A stretch of 64,000 bases of DNA, taken from the NCBI GenBank assembly GCA_900472675.1, contig UCJA01000006.1:124001-188000 (forward strand), given 5' to 3'. The notes beneath the pieces were generated by a model. That model had not been told where the DNA came from. It made no database searches and saw only the letters and a program-made list of their open reading frames with translations. Each line of letters opens with the position of its first letter. Position 1 is the stretch's first letter. Source of the stretch: Hyphomicrobiales bacterium (GTDB lineage: Bacteria > Pseudomonadota > Alphaproteobacteria > Rhizobiales > Rhizobiaceae). Made by a program: the position numbers and the translations under genes. Below are positions 52,281-61,517 of this stretch, piece after piece.

Positions 52281-52309
52281 AGGTGTGCAACAGGCTGAAA
52301 GATAGATCC

Positions 52310-52756
52310 ATGTTGAACCCTGCAACTTCCAACAATGCGGCTTTCCCCGTCCTCCGTGTATTCAAACATCCGGTCCGGTGGCTGGCGCTGATCGCCTTGT
52401 GTGCTCCCTTCGTGCACCACGCGCTCATCAGGTTTATGGATTTCGATCTTGCGATCAGCGAGATGGAAAACGTGGGATTGTTGCCATCCGTACCGATCGC
52501 AGCAGCAGCGATCGTGGTCCAGATCCTCTGTTCCATCCTCATCGTTTCCGGGTTTCTGCGATGGATCGGCGCGATCGCGCTGTCCCTGTCTACCTCGGCC
52601 TGGGCAGTCTTTACCTTGCCGTTCTGGAGGATGAGGCACGATCTCGAAGGGATCGCCGCAGCAGACGCTTTCATGCTGCATATCGCCGTGGCGGGCGGCC
52701 TCCTCCTGATCGCCTGGTACGATCTGCATCTCTGGCGGACCCGCGGGACTGACTGA
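52310..52756 (+). CDS. DoxX-like membrane protein
   Basis: 148 residues from the ATG at 52310. Four membrane segments (ALIALCAPFVHHALIRF, IAAAAIVVQILCSILIVSGF, IGAIALSLSTSAWAVFTLPF, FMLHIAVAGGLLLIAWYD) with an amphipathic front, as in DoxX/DUF6041-type proteins. DoxX family members are linked to redox or thiol stress. It lies between a small membrane protein and a NirC-like channel on the same strand. Confidence 0.65.
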   Translation: MLNPATSNNAAFPVLRVFKHPVRWLALIALCAPFVHHALIRFMDFDLAISEMENVGLLPSVPIAAAAIVVQILCSILIVSGFLRWIGAIALSLSTSAWAVFTLPFWRMRHDLEGIAAADAFMLHIAVAGGLLLIAWYDLHLWRTRGTD

Positions 52757-52835
52757 CGTCGAGTTGGAGAACGGAAAAGCCAGGTTACGCCGTCACGACA
52801 TCCCATTTCGAAACCTCAAAAGCGGGACAAGATCC

Positions 52836-53651
52836 ATGTACACCGACACGATCTCACTGCTCGTCGATGCGGGCGAGCACAAGACATCGGCAATCCGGAA
52901 AAATCCCGGCGGCTTCCTGCTCGGAGCAATGATGGCCGGAGCCTATGTCGGATTCGGTAGCGTGATCATGTACTCCGTCACGGCACATGTGGACGCGGCT
53001 TGGGTCCGTCTGGTTTCCGGCGCGGTGTTTTCGGCCGCGTTGACGATCGTGATCTTCGCAGGGTCGGAGCTTTTCACCGGCACGGCAATGTATATGCCTC
53101 TGGCTGTGCTTTCCCGGAAATCGACCGTTCCAGACATGTTGACCGTCTGGGCGGTGACCTGGGTGGGCAACCTGATCGGGGCGGTCCTCCTCGCCTTGCT
53201 GATCAAAGCCGCGGGTGGCGGCGTCATCCTCAGCGACGGTCGCGACCATTTCATTGCCGCCGCTGTCGCCAAGGCGACTGCACCTAGCTCTGAGCTTTTC
53301 TTCCGCGGCATCCTCTGCAACTGGCTTGTCTGCCTTGCGATCTGGATGTGCAATCGCACCAGCGACGCCACAGCGAAGCTCGTCCTGATCTTCTGGCCCA
53401 TTACCATCTTCGTGTCGGCGGGCTTCGAGCACTCGGTAGCGAACATGTTCGTCTTCAGCATGGCCATTCTCACCGGCAATCCCGCCATCGGGCTGGTCGA
53501 CGTCTTTAAAAACCTTTTCTGGGTGACGCTCGGGAATCTGGCAGGCGGAAGCCTTTTCGTGGCCTGCGGCTACTGGTTCCAGGAGCATGGGATCGGGCAC
53601 GAAGCACACACGTCACTTGCGCCCACAACGGAGAGACGCCCCTCCCGATGA
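52836..53651 (+). CDS. Formate/nitrite transporter family channel (NirC-like)
   Basis: 271 residues from the ATG at 52836 (MYTDTISLLVDAGEHK), matching NirC length and N terminus. Six membrane segments are present. Family motifs: GGFLLGAMMAGAYVGFGSVI, FAGSELFTGTAMYMPL, GNLIGAVLLALL, the CNWLVCLAIWM segment and the central-His motif GFEHSVANMF. It conducts monovalent acids such as nitrite or formate. No nitrite reductase gene is adjacent, so the substrate stays open. Confidence 0.88.
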   Translation: MYTDTISLLVDAGEHKTSAIRKNPGGFLLGAMMAGAYVGFGSVIMYSVTAHVDAAWVRLVSGAVFSAALTIVIFAGSELFTGTAMYMPLAVLSRKSTVPDMLTVWAVTWVGNLIGAVLLALLIKAAGGGVILSDGRDHFIAAAVAKATAPSSELFFRGILCNWLVCLAIWMCNRTSDATAKLVLIFWPITIFVSAGFEHSVANMFVFSMAILTGNPAIGLVDVFKNLFWVTLGNLAGGSLFVACGYWFQEHGIGHEAHTSLAPTTERRPSR

Positions 53652-53832
53652 CGCCAGCGCCACGAACAGCGCCCATCCTTGCTCGGAGGCTTCCTGAAAC
53701 CGCCCGCCAAGGGAGAGTGGTCTCGTGGCTCAGGATACATCGCGGGAAAATACTCTCGTCTAGCGGACATTCGTTACAGCAAGCTGATCATTTCCGGTGG
53801 GCGGCGGAATATGGACCGCAATTGTTTCTGCT
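53652..53832. other. Short region after the NirC-like gene
   Basis: About 180 bases with no supported gene, between the NirC-like gene and the receiver remnant. Confidence 0.3.
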
Positions 53833-53990
53833 TCAGAGCGTGCTGGCCCTCGGGTTGTCGCTCGCAAGAAGGCGCGTCATTGCGTCGATGATGGTGAGGT
53901 CGTCATAGGGCTTGGGAAAGAAGCGACTTCCGCCGCCATAAACGACATCAATCTTCCCGGCTTCGTTCGCCAGGATCACGGGATATGGAA
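53833..53990 (-). pseudogene. Remnant of a response regulator receiver domain (C-terminal part)
   Basis: One - strand frame reads PYPVILANEAGKIDVVYGGG then SRFFPKPYDDLTIIDAMTRL and LASDNPRASTL before a stop at 53833. This is the usual end of a receiver: strand 4, the region before strand 5 and the K-P motif (FPKPYD), then the last helix. The phosphorylation half is missing; its upstream end runs out of frame into the 3' end of the channel gene. It looks like a truncated receiver left by a deletion. Confidence 0.5.
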
Positions 53991-55508
53991 AAGCTCCCTT
54001 ATCCTCGTCGATAGAGCCACGGAAGCACCTTGAGAGGCAAGCGGCTGCGCGGGATGCAGCGCCGCCTCTGCTTTGGTTCGTGAGGCAAGCAACAACGCGA
54101 GTTCCTCGGCAATCGCCGGCCTATCGCGCAGGATTACCGCCAACCGAGCCTTTGGAAGCTCGTAGATCACCACGGGCGTCAGCGCTATGAAATCTGCCAG
54201 CTCCAGTGCGCCGAGCAGAACTCCCCTCTCCCCGAAGAAGTCACCAGGCGCGAGGCGGGCCAGCTCAATGCTACCCTCGCCATCCTTTTCCTCCACCGCC
54301 ACGACACCGCTTCTAATCAGCATCAAAGACGTCAGAGACGTGTCCTGATGGGCAATCACGGCATCCTTGTGGAAGGTGAGCCTGTTCATCGCCGAAGACA
54401 GATCATCCTTTTCTTCATCTGTCAGGCCCGCAAAAAGCGGGATGGAGTTCATCAGCCGGATCGGTGTCGCAGTTCGCTTGGCCACAGCACTCACACCTGA
54501 CTGCTCAACGGCCACGTGCACGGATGCAGTGGAGCCCGCAAGCTGCAGTCCAGCGGCATCCACATGCCGGTATATGAGATCGAACAGCTCGTTCTTGGCC
54601 TTGCCAACCCTACCGAGGTCCGCGACCCGGAAGCTAAGCTCGATTTCAACCGCGTCGCGGTCGATCGCCAGTACCGCAGCCGATGGTGCGGGAAACTTGG
54701 AGATTGCGTTGCTGCTCAGAAGTACCTTTTCCATAGCGTCCAGGATGACACCTGGCGGCTTGGTGGGCAGAAGGCGTACCTTGAGGCTCGCACCATGGGA
54801 CGGTTCTGGACCGCTCAGGTTGGTGATCCTGCTTTTCGCGAGCAGGCTGTTCGGCACGACGATGAGGTCGTTGGTGCCGCTGAGCAACTGCGTCGACCTC
54901 CAGTTGGTCTCCAGTACGCGGCCCTGGACATTGTCGTCGAGGACGACCCAATCTCCGATGGAGAGCGGACGGCCGAGGTTGATGGCTATTCCGGAGAAAA
55001 CGTCGTTCAGAGTGCTCTGCAGTGCCAGACCGAGGACGATCGCAAAGACCCCCGACGTGGCAATGATCGTCCCGACCGGGAGGCTGAATACATAGGCTAC
55101 GACGCAGAGTGCCCCGGTCAGGTAGATCAGGGCCACAACAAGGTCCTGGAGCAGACGCCCTTCCCTCGGCTTCCGCTCAAAAATGAGGAACATGCGCACG
55201 GAGCTCGCAAGGACCATTGCGCCCCCGATCCACCAGATCGTTTTCAGTATTCCGTTACTCAGTCGCTCTGCGAAGGCGGACTGATCGTCTTCGCGCAGGT
55301 AAGGCGGAATCCCGTGATAGAGCAGCAAGCCCGTCAGCGCGGAAAAGAAGGCCAAGTTCAGGAGAAGCCTGACCAGACCGGACTTTGGCAGTACCAGCTT
55401 GGCGGCTCCTCTCAGAGCGAGGAGAAGGATGAACTGGAAGAGGGTCGCAGTCACCACAACCGACCACTGCGACATGAAGACACCGCTTAGCATGCTGATT
55501 TCCGTCAC
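53976..55508 (-). CDS. MscS-type channel with C-terminal cyclic-nucleotide domain (bCNG type)
   Basis: 510 residues. Four to five membrane segments at about 15-175; the pore-lining MscS helix is GTIIATSGVFAIVLGLALQS. The MscS beta domain follows (IGDWVVLDDNVQGRVLETNW). Residues about 360-480 are a cyclic-nucleotide-binding domain (IPLFAGLTDEEKDDLSSAMN; APGDFFGERGVLLGALELAD). The phosphate-binding Arg of the cassette (Arg82 of CRP) aligns with Leu here, so cNMP binding may be lost. The last dozen residues (LSTRIRELFHIP) run into the receiver remnant, so the C terminus may be altered. Confidence 0.88.
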   Translation of the reverse strand: MTEISMLSGVFMSQWSVVVTATLFQFILLLALRGAAKLVLPKSGLVRLLLNLAFFSALTGLLLYHGIPPYLREDDQSAFAERLSNGILKTIWWIGGAMVLASSVRMFLIFERKPREGRLLQDLVVALIYLTGALCVVAYVFSLPVGTIIATSGVFAIVLGLALQSTLNDVFSGIAINLGRPLSIGDWVVLDDNVQGRVLETNWRSTQLLSGTNDLIVVPNSLLAKSRITNLSGPEPSHGASLKVRLLPTKPPGVILDAMEKVLLSSNAISKFPAPSAAVLAIDRDAVEIELSFRVADLGRVGKAKNELFDLIYRHVDAAGLQLAGSTASVHVAVEQSGVSAVAKRTATPIRLMNSIPLFAGLTDEEKDDLSSAMNRLTFHKDAVIAHQDTSLTSLMLIRSGVVAVEEKDGEGSIELARLAPGDFFGERGVLLGALELADFIALTPVVIYELPKARLAVILRDRPAIAEELALLLASRTKAEAALHPAQPLASQGASVALSTRIRELFHIP

Positions 55509-55932
55509 TACCTTGAGCTGATCTCCGCTTTCCTTTCCCGGAACACCCTTTTCTGAGTGGACGCTGTTGAAGCGGAAGGCGTGACGGGATTGCTACCAGC
55601 CTGCGGCCTATCTGGACATCATACCTGCAGGTTATCGTGTTAGCCCGGATGGCAAGTCTGGTGACAAGATGTTGGTGGGCTGGCGCCCCCACTGAGCCCC
55701 CCACTTTATCCTTGAAGCCTGATGCGCTTCTTGACCTTTGGCGGACTTCCGTCTGCCAGATTGTCGTCGGTCAACAACCCCGCTACTCTTGCCTTGCCGC
55801 ACTGGACGCTTCAGTCGTTTCCATTTGGCAGACAACTATACGCAGGTATGAGGTGCCTAGACGCGGGTAGCATTACGATAACAAGCACGTTTTGGCACCT
55901 TCCAAGTCGATCATAGCACCTTGGAGGTTATC
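55509..55932. other. Divergent intergenic region upstream of the RND pump
   Basis: 424 bases between the channel gene and the RND adaptor. It must hold both promoters. No clear operator palindrome or ORF is seen; only short ORFs without family features. GGAGG at 55923-55927 is the adaptor's Shine-Dalgarno. Confidence 0.4.
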
Positions 55933-57156
55933 ATGGCGCTGTCTGCCAACCAGACGCGAAAATTCCGGAGGGCCAAGCAGCACTCCGTCAGACGTGCATT
56001 GAGAGCGAGTGTTGCCCTCGGCTTTATAGTGCTGGCTCCGCTCAGTGCCGCAGCACAGGAGCAAGCGCCGCCGCCGGTCACGGTCGCAAAACCAGTCGTG
56101 CGGGACGTGGTGGACAACGACGAGTTCATCGGGCGTTTTGAAGCGGTAGACCAGGTCTCCGTGAGAGCCCGGGTGGGCGGTTACCTGCAGGAGATACGCT
56201 TCCAGGATGGCACAATCGTCCGCAAGGGTGACGTTCTCTTTGTCATCGACCAGCGTCCCTTCATCACCGCCCAGAACGAGGCGAATGCTGCCCTGGAAGT
56301 CGCCAGGTCGACGCTGACATTCGCCGAAGCCCAGTTCAAGCGGGCCGAAACGCTGGCGCAAAACGGAAGCCAATCGGTCTCAATCCTCGATGATCGACGC
56401 CGCGAGTGGATCTCGGCCCAGGCCAACGTCAGAGGCGCTCAGGCCGCATCCGACCGTGCGGCTCTTGATCTCGAGTATACGGAAATCAAGGCTCCGATCA
56501 CCGGACGCATCGACCGACGTCTCGTGTCCGCAGGCAATCTGGTGCAGGCGGACCAGTCGGTGCTGACCACCATCGTCTCCATGGACCCTATAGACTTCTA
56601 CTTCGATGTGGACGAACGCCGCCTGCTGAACTTTGCGAAGACCGCTCGTTCGCGCGGCGCCGATCTCCAGCAGGGCGGCGGCGGTCTTGACGTCAGGGTT
56701 GCCATTGCCGACTCGTTCCAGGAGCCTTTCGTCGGCAAGCTGGACTTCGCCGAAAACCGCGTGGATGACGCGACCGGCACTATGCGCGTCCGGGCACGAT
56801 TCCCGAACAAGGACCTCATCTTGCAACCAGGTCTGTTCGGGCGCGCGCAGATCGAGGCGTCGAATACCTACCGAGCGGTTCTCGTGCCCGATGAAGCCAT
56901 CGGCTCAGACCAGAACCAGCGCGTGGTCTACGTGGTCGCTGACGACGGCCTTGTGACGACGAAGCCGGTGCGCCCAGGTCCCCGCCTCTTCGGCTACCGC
57001 GCCATTCGCGAAGGCTTGAGCGGCAACGAGACGATCATCGTCAACGGATTGTTGCGCGCCCGTCCCGGCACGAAAGTGACCCCGCAGATGACGCAGCTGC
57101 CGGAAACACGCGGGGATGGCGCTCCCGAAAACGCCGGGATGGAGGTCGCGAAATGA
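55933..57156 (+). CDS. RND efflux periplasmic adaptor (AcrA/MexE-like)
   Basis: 407 residues. A strong GGAGG lies 5 bases before the ATG at 55933. Signal peptide about 1-42 (ASVALGFIVLAPLSAAAQ). Order: barrel-sandwich half (VSVRARVGGYLQEIRFQDGT), helical hairpin (about 95-165), second half (LEYTEIKAPITGRIDRRLVS), beta-barrel and membrane-proximal domain (ALVPDEAIG-like VLVPDEAIGSDQNQRVVYVV). It joins the inner-membrane pump to an outer-membrane channel. It overlaps the pump gene by 4 bases. No TolC-type gene is adjacent. Confidence 0.95.
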   Translation: MALSANQTRKFRRAKQHSVRRALRASVALGFIVLAPLSAAAQEQAPPPVTVAKPVVRDVVDNDEFIGRFEAVDQVSVRARVGGYLQEIRFQDGTIVRKGDVLFVIDQRPFITAQNEANAALEVARSTLTFAEAQFKRAETLAQNGSQSVSILDDRRREWISAQANVRGAQAASDRAALDLEYTEIKAPITGRIDRRLVSAGNLVQADQSVLTTIVSMDPIDFYFDVDERRLLNFAKTARSRGADLQQGGGGLDVRVAIADSFQEPFVGKLDFAENRVDDATGTMRVRARFPNKDLILQPGLFGRAQIEASNTYRAVLVPDEAIGSDQNQRVVYVVADDGLVTTKPVRPGPRLFGYRAIREGLSGNETIIVNGLLRARPGTKVTPQMTQLPETRGDGAPENAGMEVAK

Positions 57157-60100
57157 GATTTGCCCACTTCTTCATCGACAGGCCGATCTTCGCCACAGTC
57201 GTGTCGATCCTGCTTCTCATCGTCGGCGGCATCGCCTATTCGCAGCTTCCGGTCTCGCAATATCCAGAGATTGCGCCGCCCACCGTTGTCATCAGAACCT
57301 CCTACCCTGGAGCAGATTCCGAGACCATCGCCAATGTCGTGGCGACGCCGATCGAGCAGGAGGTCAACGGCGTCGAGAACATGCTTTACATGTCCTCCTA
57401 TTCCAGCGCTGACGGACAGATGACGCTGACCGTGACGTTCAAGCTGGGCACTGACCTCGACAAGGCGCAGGTGCTGGTCCAGAACCGCGTGGCGATCGCC
57501 GAACCCAGGCTTCCCGAAGAGGTCCGGCGCATCGGTATCACGACGGCCAAAAGCTCCCCTGACATCATGATGGTGGTTCATCTCCTGTCGCCGAACGACA
57601 GGTACGACCAACTCTACGTCTCGAACTACGCCCGCAACCGCATCCGCGACAACCTTGTCCGTCTCGATGGTGTCGGTGACGTCATCCTCTTTGGCGAACG
57701 CGAATACTCGCTGCGGATTTGGCTCGACCCGGAAAAGCTGTCGGCGCTTGGCATGACCGCCTCGGACGTCGTCCAGTCGCTACGGGACCAGAACGTGCAG
57801 GTCTCCGGCGGATCGATCGGCGCTCCGCCGACGGCCGGGGCGAATGCCTTCCAGTATACGGTGACGACGCAGGGCCGGTTCGAAGATGCCCGACAGTTCC
57901 GCTACGTCATCGTCAAGTCGACGCCGGAAGGTCGCCTTGTGCAGTTGCAGGACGTCGCGCGGATTGAGCTTGGCGCCCGCGATTATGTGACCAACAGCTA
58001 TCTCGACGGGAAATCAGCGGTTGCCATCGCCGTCTTCGCCCGCCCCGGCACCAATGCACTTGCTGCAGCAGACGAGATCCGGGCAACAATGGCCAAGGCG
58101 GAAAAGGATTTCCCGCCCGGCCTTGAATACCAGATCGTCTACAATCCGACCGAATTCATTTCGGCCTCCATCGATGAAGTCTATCGGACGATCGTCGAAG
58201 CCGCGGTTCTGGTCGCGATCGTCGTCCTCGTTTTCCTGCAGTCATGGCGGACAGCGCTGATACCGATCATCGCAATCCCCGTATCCTTGGTCGGTACACT
58301 GGCCTTTCTCCTCGCCTTCGGCTTCTCGCTGAACATGCTGACCCTGTTTGGCTTGGTGCTTGCCATCGGCATCGTCGTCGACGACGCGATCGTTGTGGTT
58401 GAGAACGTCGAGCGAAACCTGGCGACGGGCATGTCACCGCGCGACGCCTCCCATGTGACAATGGACGAAGTGGGGACCGCCGTCGTCGCCATCTCGCTGG
58501 TGCTGATCGCCGTCTTCGTGCCGACCGCGTTCATCCCGGGGATCTCTGGCCAGTTCTACCGGCAGTTCGCGGTAACGATCTCGGTTGCCACCGCGATCTC
58601 AGCCTTCAACTCGCTGACCCTGTCTCCCGCACTGGCAGCCATCCTTCTCAAGCCGCACGAGCACGGGCATGTCCGCCGCAACCCGATCAGTTTCGTGTTC
58701 GGAAAGCTCGCTGACGGTTTCAACAACGGGTTCGACCGGTTGAGCCACGGCTATTCCTGGATGGTTCGCCATTTGGTTCAGACGGTCGCGGCGCGTGTGG
58801 TTGCGATGCTGGTCTTCGTCGGTCTGTTAGGCGCGACCTTCTGGATCAGCACCATCGTACCGCGGGGCTTCATCCCCGCGGGCGATCAGGGCTACGCCAT
58901 TATTGTGGTGCAGCTGCCCGACGGAGCATCACTGATGCGGACCGACGCCGTGATGTCCCAGGCCGACAAGATCATCAAAGCGGTTCCCGGGGTGGGCCAT
59001 ACAGTCTCGTTCTCCGGCTTCAGCGGCGCGACATTCACGAACGCGTCCAACGCGGGCGTTATCTTCGCGACTTTCGATTCCTTCGACGAGCGCCTGGAGA
59101 AGCACCAGAAGGCCGACGGCATCATCGGCGAAATCTACGGGAAGCTGCAAAGCATCCAGGAGGCCTTCATCATCGCTATCCCGCCTCCGTCGGTTCGCGG
59201 CATCGGCAATGGCGGCGGCTTCAAGATGCAGCTGCTCGACCGAGGCACATCCGACATGCGCCGTGTGCTCGGGGTCGCCTACCAGCTGATGGGAAAGGCC
59301 AACCAGACGCCGGGACTGACCGGGGTCTTCACGACCTTCTCGGCCAACAGCCCGCAATACTTCCTGCAGATCGACAGGGATAAGGCGCGGATGCTCAACG
59401 TCCCGATCCCCAATATCTTCGACACCCTGTCGATCAACCTGGGAACGTCCTATGTGAACGATTTCAACGCTTTCGGAAGGGTGTACCAAGTCCGTGCCCA
59501 GGCCGATCAGCAGTACCGCGTCGACAAGGAAGATATCTTCGGACTGAAGGTCCGGTCGGCAACGGGGGCCCTGGTGCCGCTGGGAACGCTGGTTGATATT
59601 AAGGACACGAACGGTCCGTCTCTCGTCCAGCATTACAACATGTACGTGTCGGTGCCGGTTCAGGGAACTCCGGGACCTGGAGTATCGACCGGTGAGGCGC
59701 TCGCCAAGATGGAGGGCCTGGCCCAGCAAATGCTGCCCGCCGGGACGGCATTCGAGTGGACGGAACTGGCCTACCAAGAGCAGAACACAGGCAATACGGC
59801 GATCTATATCTTCGCCCTGTCCGTGGTCTTCGTCTTCCTTGCACTGGCGGCGCAGTATGAGAGCTGGACCCTGCCGCTGGCGATCATCTTGATCGTTCCC
59901 CTGGCGATCCTTGCCGCTTTGCTCGGCGTGCACTTCCGCGGGATGGACAACAACATCCTGACGCAGATCGGGCTCGTCGTCCTGATCGGGCTTGCTGCGA
60001 AAAATGCGATCCTGATCGTCGAGTTCGCAAGGCAGGCACAGGACGAAGGCAGGACGCCCGTGGAAGCGGCGGTGGAAGCCACGAGGCTGCGTCTGCGACC

Positions 60101-60335
60101 GATCCTCATGACCGCGTTCGCGTTCATCTTCGGGGTGCTGCCGCTGATGATCGCCACCGGTCCCGGCGCCGAGATGCGCCAGTCTCTCGGAACCGCGGTG
60201 TTCTTCGGGATGCTCGGGGTCACTCTGTTCGGTCTTTTCCTGACGCCGGTCTTCTACGTGATCCTCCGCTCCCGGTCGAAAGTCAGGCCAAAGCAGGAGC
60301 CTCATCCTGCCGAGGCACCGATCATCGCTGCCTGA
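57153..60335 (+). CDS. RND multidrug efflux pump (AcrB/MexF-like, HAE1)
   Basis: 1060 residues, normal for HAE1 pumps. Twelve membrane segments and two large periplasmic loops. The proton-relay residues are present: the Asp pair in GIVVDDAIVVVENVERN and the Lys in GLAAKNAILIVEFARQA. N terminus MRFAHFFIDRPIFATVVSIL is typical. It exports drugs, solvents or plant phenolics using proton flow. Regulation is unknown; TetR and AraC regulators lie 4-8 kb away. Confidence 0.96.
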   Translation: MRFAHFFIDRPIFATVVSILLLIVGGIAYSQLPVSQYPEIAPPTVVIRTSYPGADSETIANVVATPIEQEVNGVENMLYMSSYSSADGQMTLTVTFKLGTDLDKAQVLVQNRVAIAEPRLPEEVRRIGITTAKSSPDIMMVVHLLSPNDRYDQLYVSNYARNRIRDNLVRLDGVGDVILFGEREYSLRIWLDPEKLSALGMTASDVVQSLRDQNVQVSGGSIGAPPTAGANAFQYTVTTQGRFEDARQFRYVIVKSTPEGRLVQLQDVARIELGARDYVTNSYLDGKSAVAIAVFARPGTNALAAADEIRATMAKAEKDFPPGLEYQIVYNPTEFISASIDEVYRTIVEAAVLVAIVVLVFLQSWRTALIPIIAIPVSLVGTLAFLLAFGFSLNMLTLFGLVLAIGIVVDDAIVVVENVERNLATGMSPRDASHVTMDEVGTAVVAISLVLIAVFVPTAFIPGISGQFYRQFAVTISVATAISAFNSLTLSPALAAILLKPHEHGHVRRNPISFVFGKLADGFNNGFDRLSHGYSWMVRHLVQTVAARVVAMLVFVGLLGATFWISTIVPRGFIPAGDQGYAIIVVQLPDGASLMRTDAVMSQADKIIKAVPGVGHTVSFSGFSGATFTNASNAGVIFATFDSFDERLEKHQKADGIIGEIYGKLQSIQEAFIIAIPPPSVRGIGNGGGFKMQLLDRGTSDMRRVLGVAYQLMGKANQTPGLTGVFTTFSANSPQYFLQIDRDKARMLNVPIPNIFDTLSINLGTSYVNDFNAFGRVYQVRAQADQQYRVDKEDIFGLKVRSATGALVPLGTLVDIKDTNGPSLVQHYNMYVSVPVQGTPGPGVSTGEALAKMEGLAQQMLPAGTAFEWTELAYQEQNTGNTAIYIFALSVVFVFLALAAQYESWTLPLAIILIVPLAILAALLGVHFRGMDNNILTQIGLVVLIGLAAKNAILIVEFARQAQDEGRTPVEAAVEATRLRLRPILMTAFAFIFGVLPLMIATGPGAEMRQSLGTAVFFGMLGVTLFGLFLTPVFYVILRSRSKVRPKQEPHPAEAPIIAA

Positions 60336-60360
60336 TACCCCTGAACGCAGCCACATGTCG

Positions 60361-60388
60361 CAAGCCGGGAGCATCAGCTTCCGGCTTG
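60361..60388 (+). terminator. Terminator after the RND operon
   Basis: A 12-bp stem (60361-60372 with 60377-60388, one G-T pair) with an ATCA loop starts 26 bases after the pump stop and is followed by tgggcattta. Good hairpin, modest T tail. Confidence 0.6.
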
Positions 60389-60551
60389 TGGGCATTTAAA
60401 GGCATGCCGCTGACACAGGTGACCTTCAGGCGCTCTTATACGCGGGTATGATGGCATTGAAGCTCGCGTACAATGTCCTCTGCAATAGCCCCTCGGTATC
60501 TCTGTTGCCACCGGATGCCTCCGGAATGACCGAACTCTAAGGGCAGGCACG

Positions 60552-61508
60552 ATGACCAATCCTTTCTTTTCCACGATGACCCGCCGTGATGCCCTCATCG
60601 TCGGCGGGACCGCGGCCGCAGCCATCGCGCTGTCCGGGAAAGCCGAAGCCAAGACCCAACCCAGCACTTCCAAAGGAGCCAATTACATGAGCTTTATCAC
60701 CACCAAGGACGGCACCAAGATCGCATACAAGGACTGGGGCAAGGGTCAGCCGATCGTGTTCTCGCACGGCTGGCCGCTGGCCGGCGACGCCTGGGACGCC
60801 CAGATGCTGTTCTTCGGGATGAACGGCTTCCGCGTCATCGCCCATGACCGTCGCGGTCACGGCGCCTCCGATCAGCCGTGGAACGGCAACACCATGGACC
60901 AGTACGCCGACGACCTGGCCGAGCTCATCGACAAGCTCGACCTCAAGGACATGGTCATGATCGGCCATTCGACCGGCGGTGGCGAAGTTGCCCACTACAT
61001 CGGCCGCCATGGCTCCAAGCGGGTTGCCAAGGTCGTGCTTCTCGCCGCCGTGCCGCCGCTGATGCTGAAGACCGAGGCGAATCCGGAAGGCACGCCGCTC
61101 GAGGTCTTCGACAGCATCCGCAAGGGCACCGCGAGCAACCGGGCACAGTTCTTCAAGGACCTGTCCCTGCCCTTCTACGGGTTCAACCGCGACGGCGCGA
61201 ACGTCAAGGATGGCTTGCGGGAGCAGTTCTGGGCACTCGGCATGCAGGGCGGCATCAAGGGCGAATATGATTGCATCCGCGAATTTTCCGAAGTCGATTA
61301 CACTGAAGACCTGAAGAAAATCGACAAGCCGACACTGGTGATCCACGGCGACGACGACCAGATCGTGCCGATCGCGGCCGCCGGCGCGAAAACCGCCAAG
61401 ATCGTCAAGAACGCCCAATACAAGGTGTACAAGGGCGGCTCGCATGGTCTCGCCCAGGTCGATCCGGACACGTTCAACGCCGACGTTCTTCAGTTCATCA
61501 AGGCATAA
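60552..61508 (+). CDS. Alpha/beta hydrolase (non-haem haloperoxidase type) with Tat-like leader
   Basis: 318 residues from the ATG at 60552. Residues 1-33 look like a Tat signal: T-R-R-D-A-L then a hydrophobic stretch ([14 protein letters not shown]) and AEAK. The enzyme proper starts at residue 46 ([20 protein letters not shown]) and has the nucleophile elbow [12 protein letters not shown], the acid in [13 protein letters not shown] and the His in GGSHGLAQV. Relatives are cofactor-free chloroperoxidases/esterases that normally begin at this Met. AAAGGAG at 60672-60678 lies 8 bases before the internal ATG at 60687, so a cytoplasmic form of 273 residues may also, or only, be made. Confidence 0.88.
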   Translation: MTNPFFSTMTRRDALIVGGTAAAAIALSGKAEAKTQPSTSKGANYMSFITTKDGTKIAYKDWGKGQPIVFSHGWPLAGDAWDAQMLFFGMNGFRVIAHDRRGHGASDQPWNGNTMDQYADDLAELIDKLDLKDMVMIGHSTGGGEVAHYIGRHGSKRVAKVVLLAAVPPLMLKTEANPEGTPLEVFDSIRKGTASNRAQFFKDLSLPFYGFNRDGANVKDGLREQFWALGMQGGIKGEYDCIREFSEVDYTEDLKKIDKPTLVIHGDDDQIVPIAAAGAKTAKIVKNAQYKVYKGGSHGLAQVDPDTFNADVLQFIKA

Positions 61509-61517
61509 GGAAACACG

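Noticed and set aside
53648..53908. Small + strand ORFs after the NirC-like gene
   Set aside because: No family features or ribosome sites; the region is better explained by the receiver remnant on the - strand.
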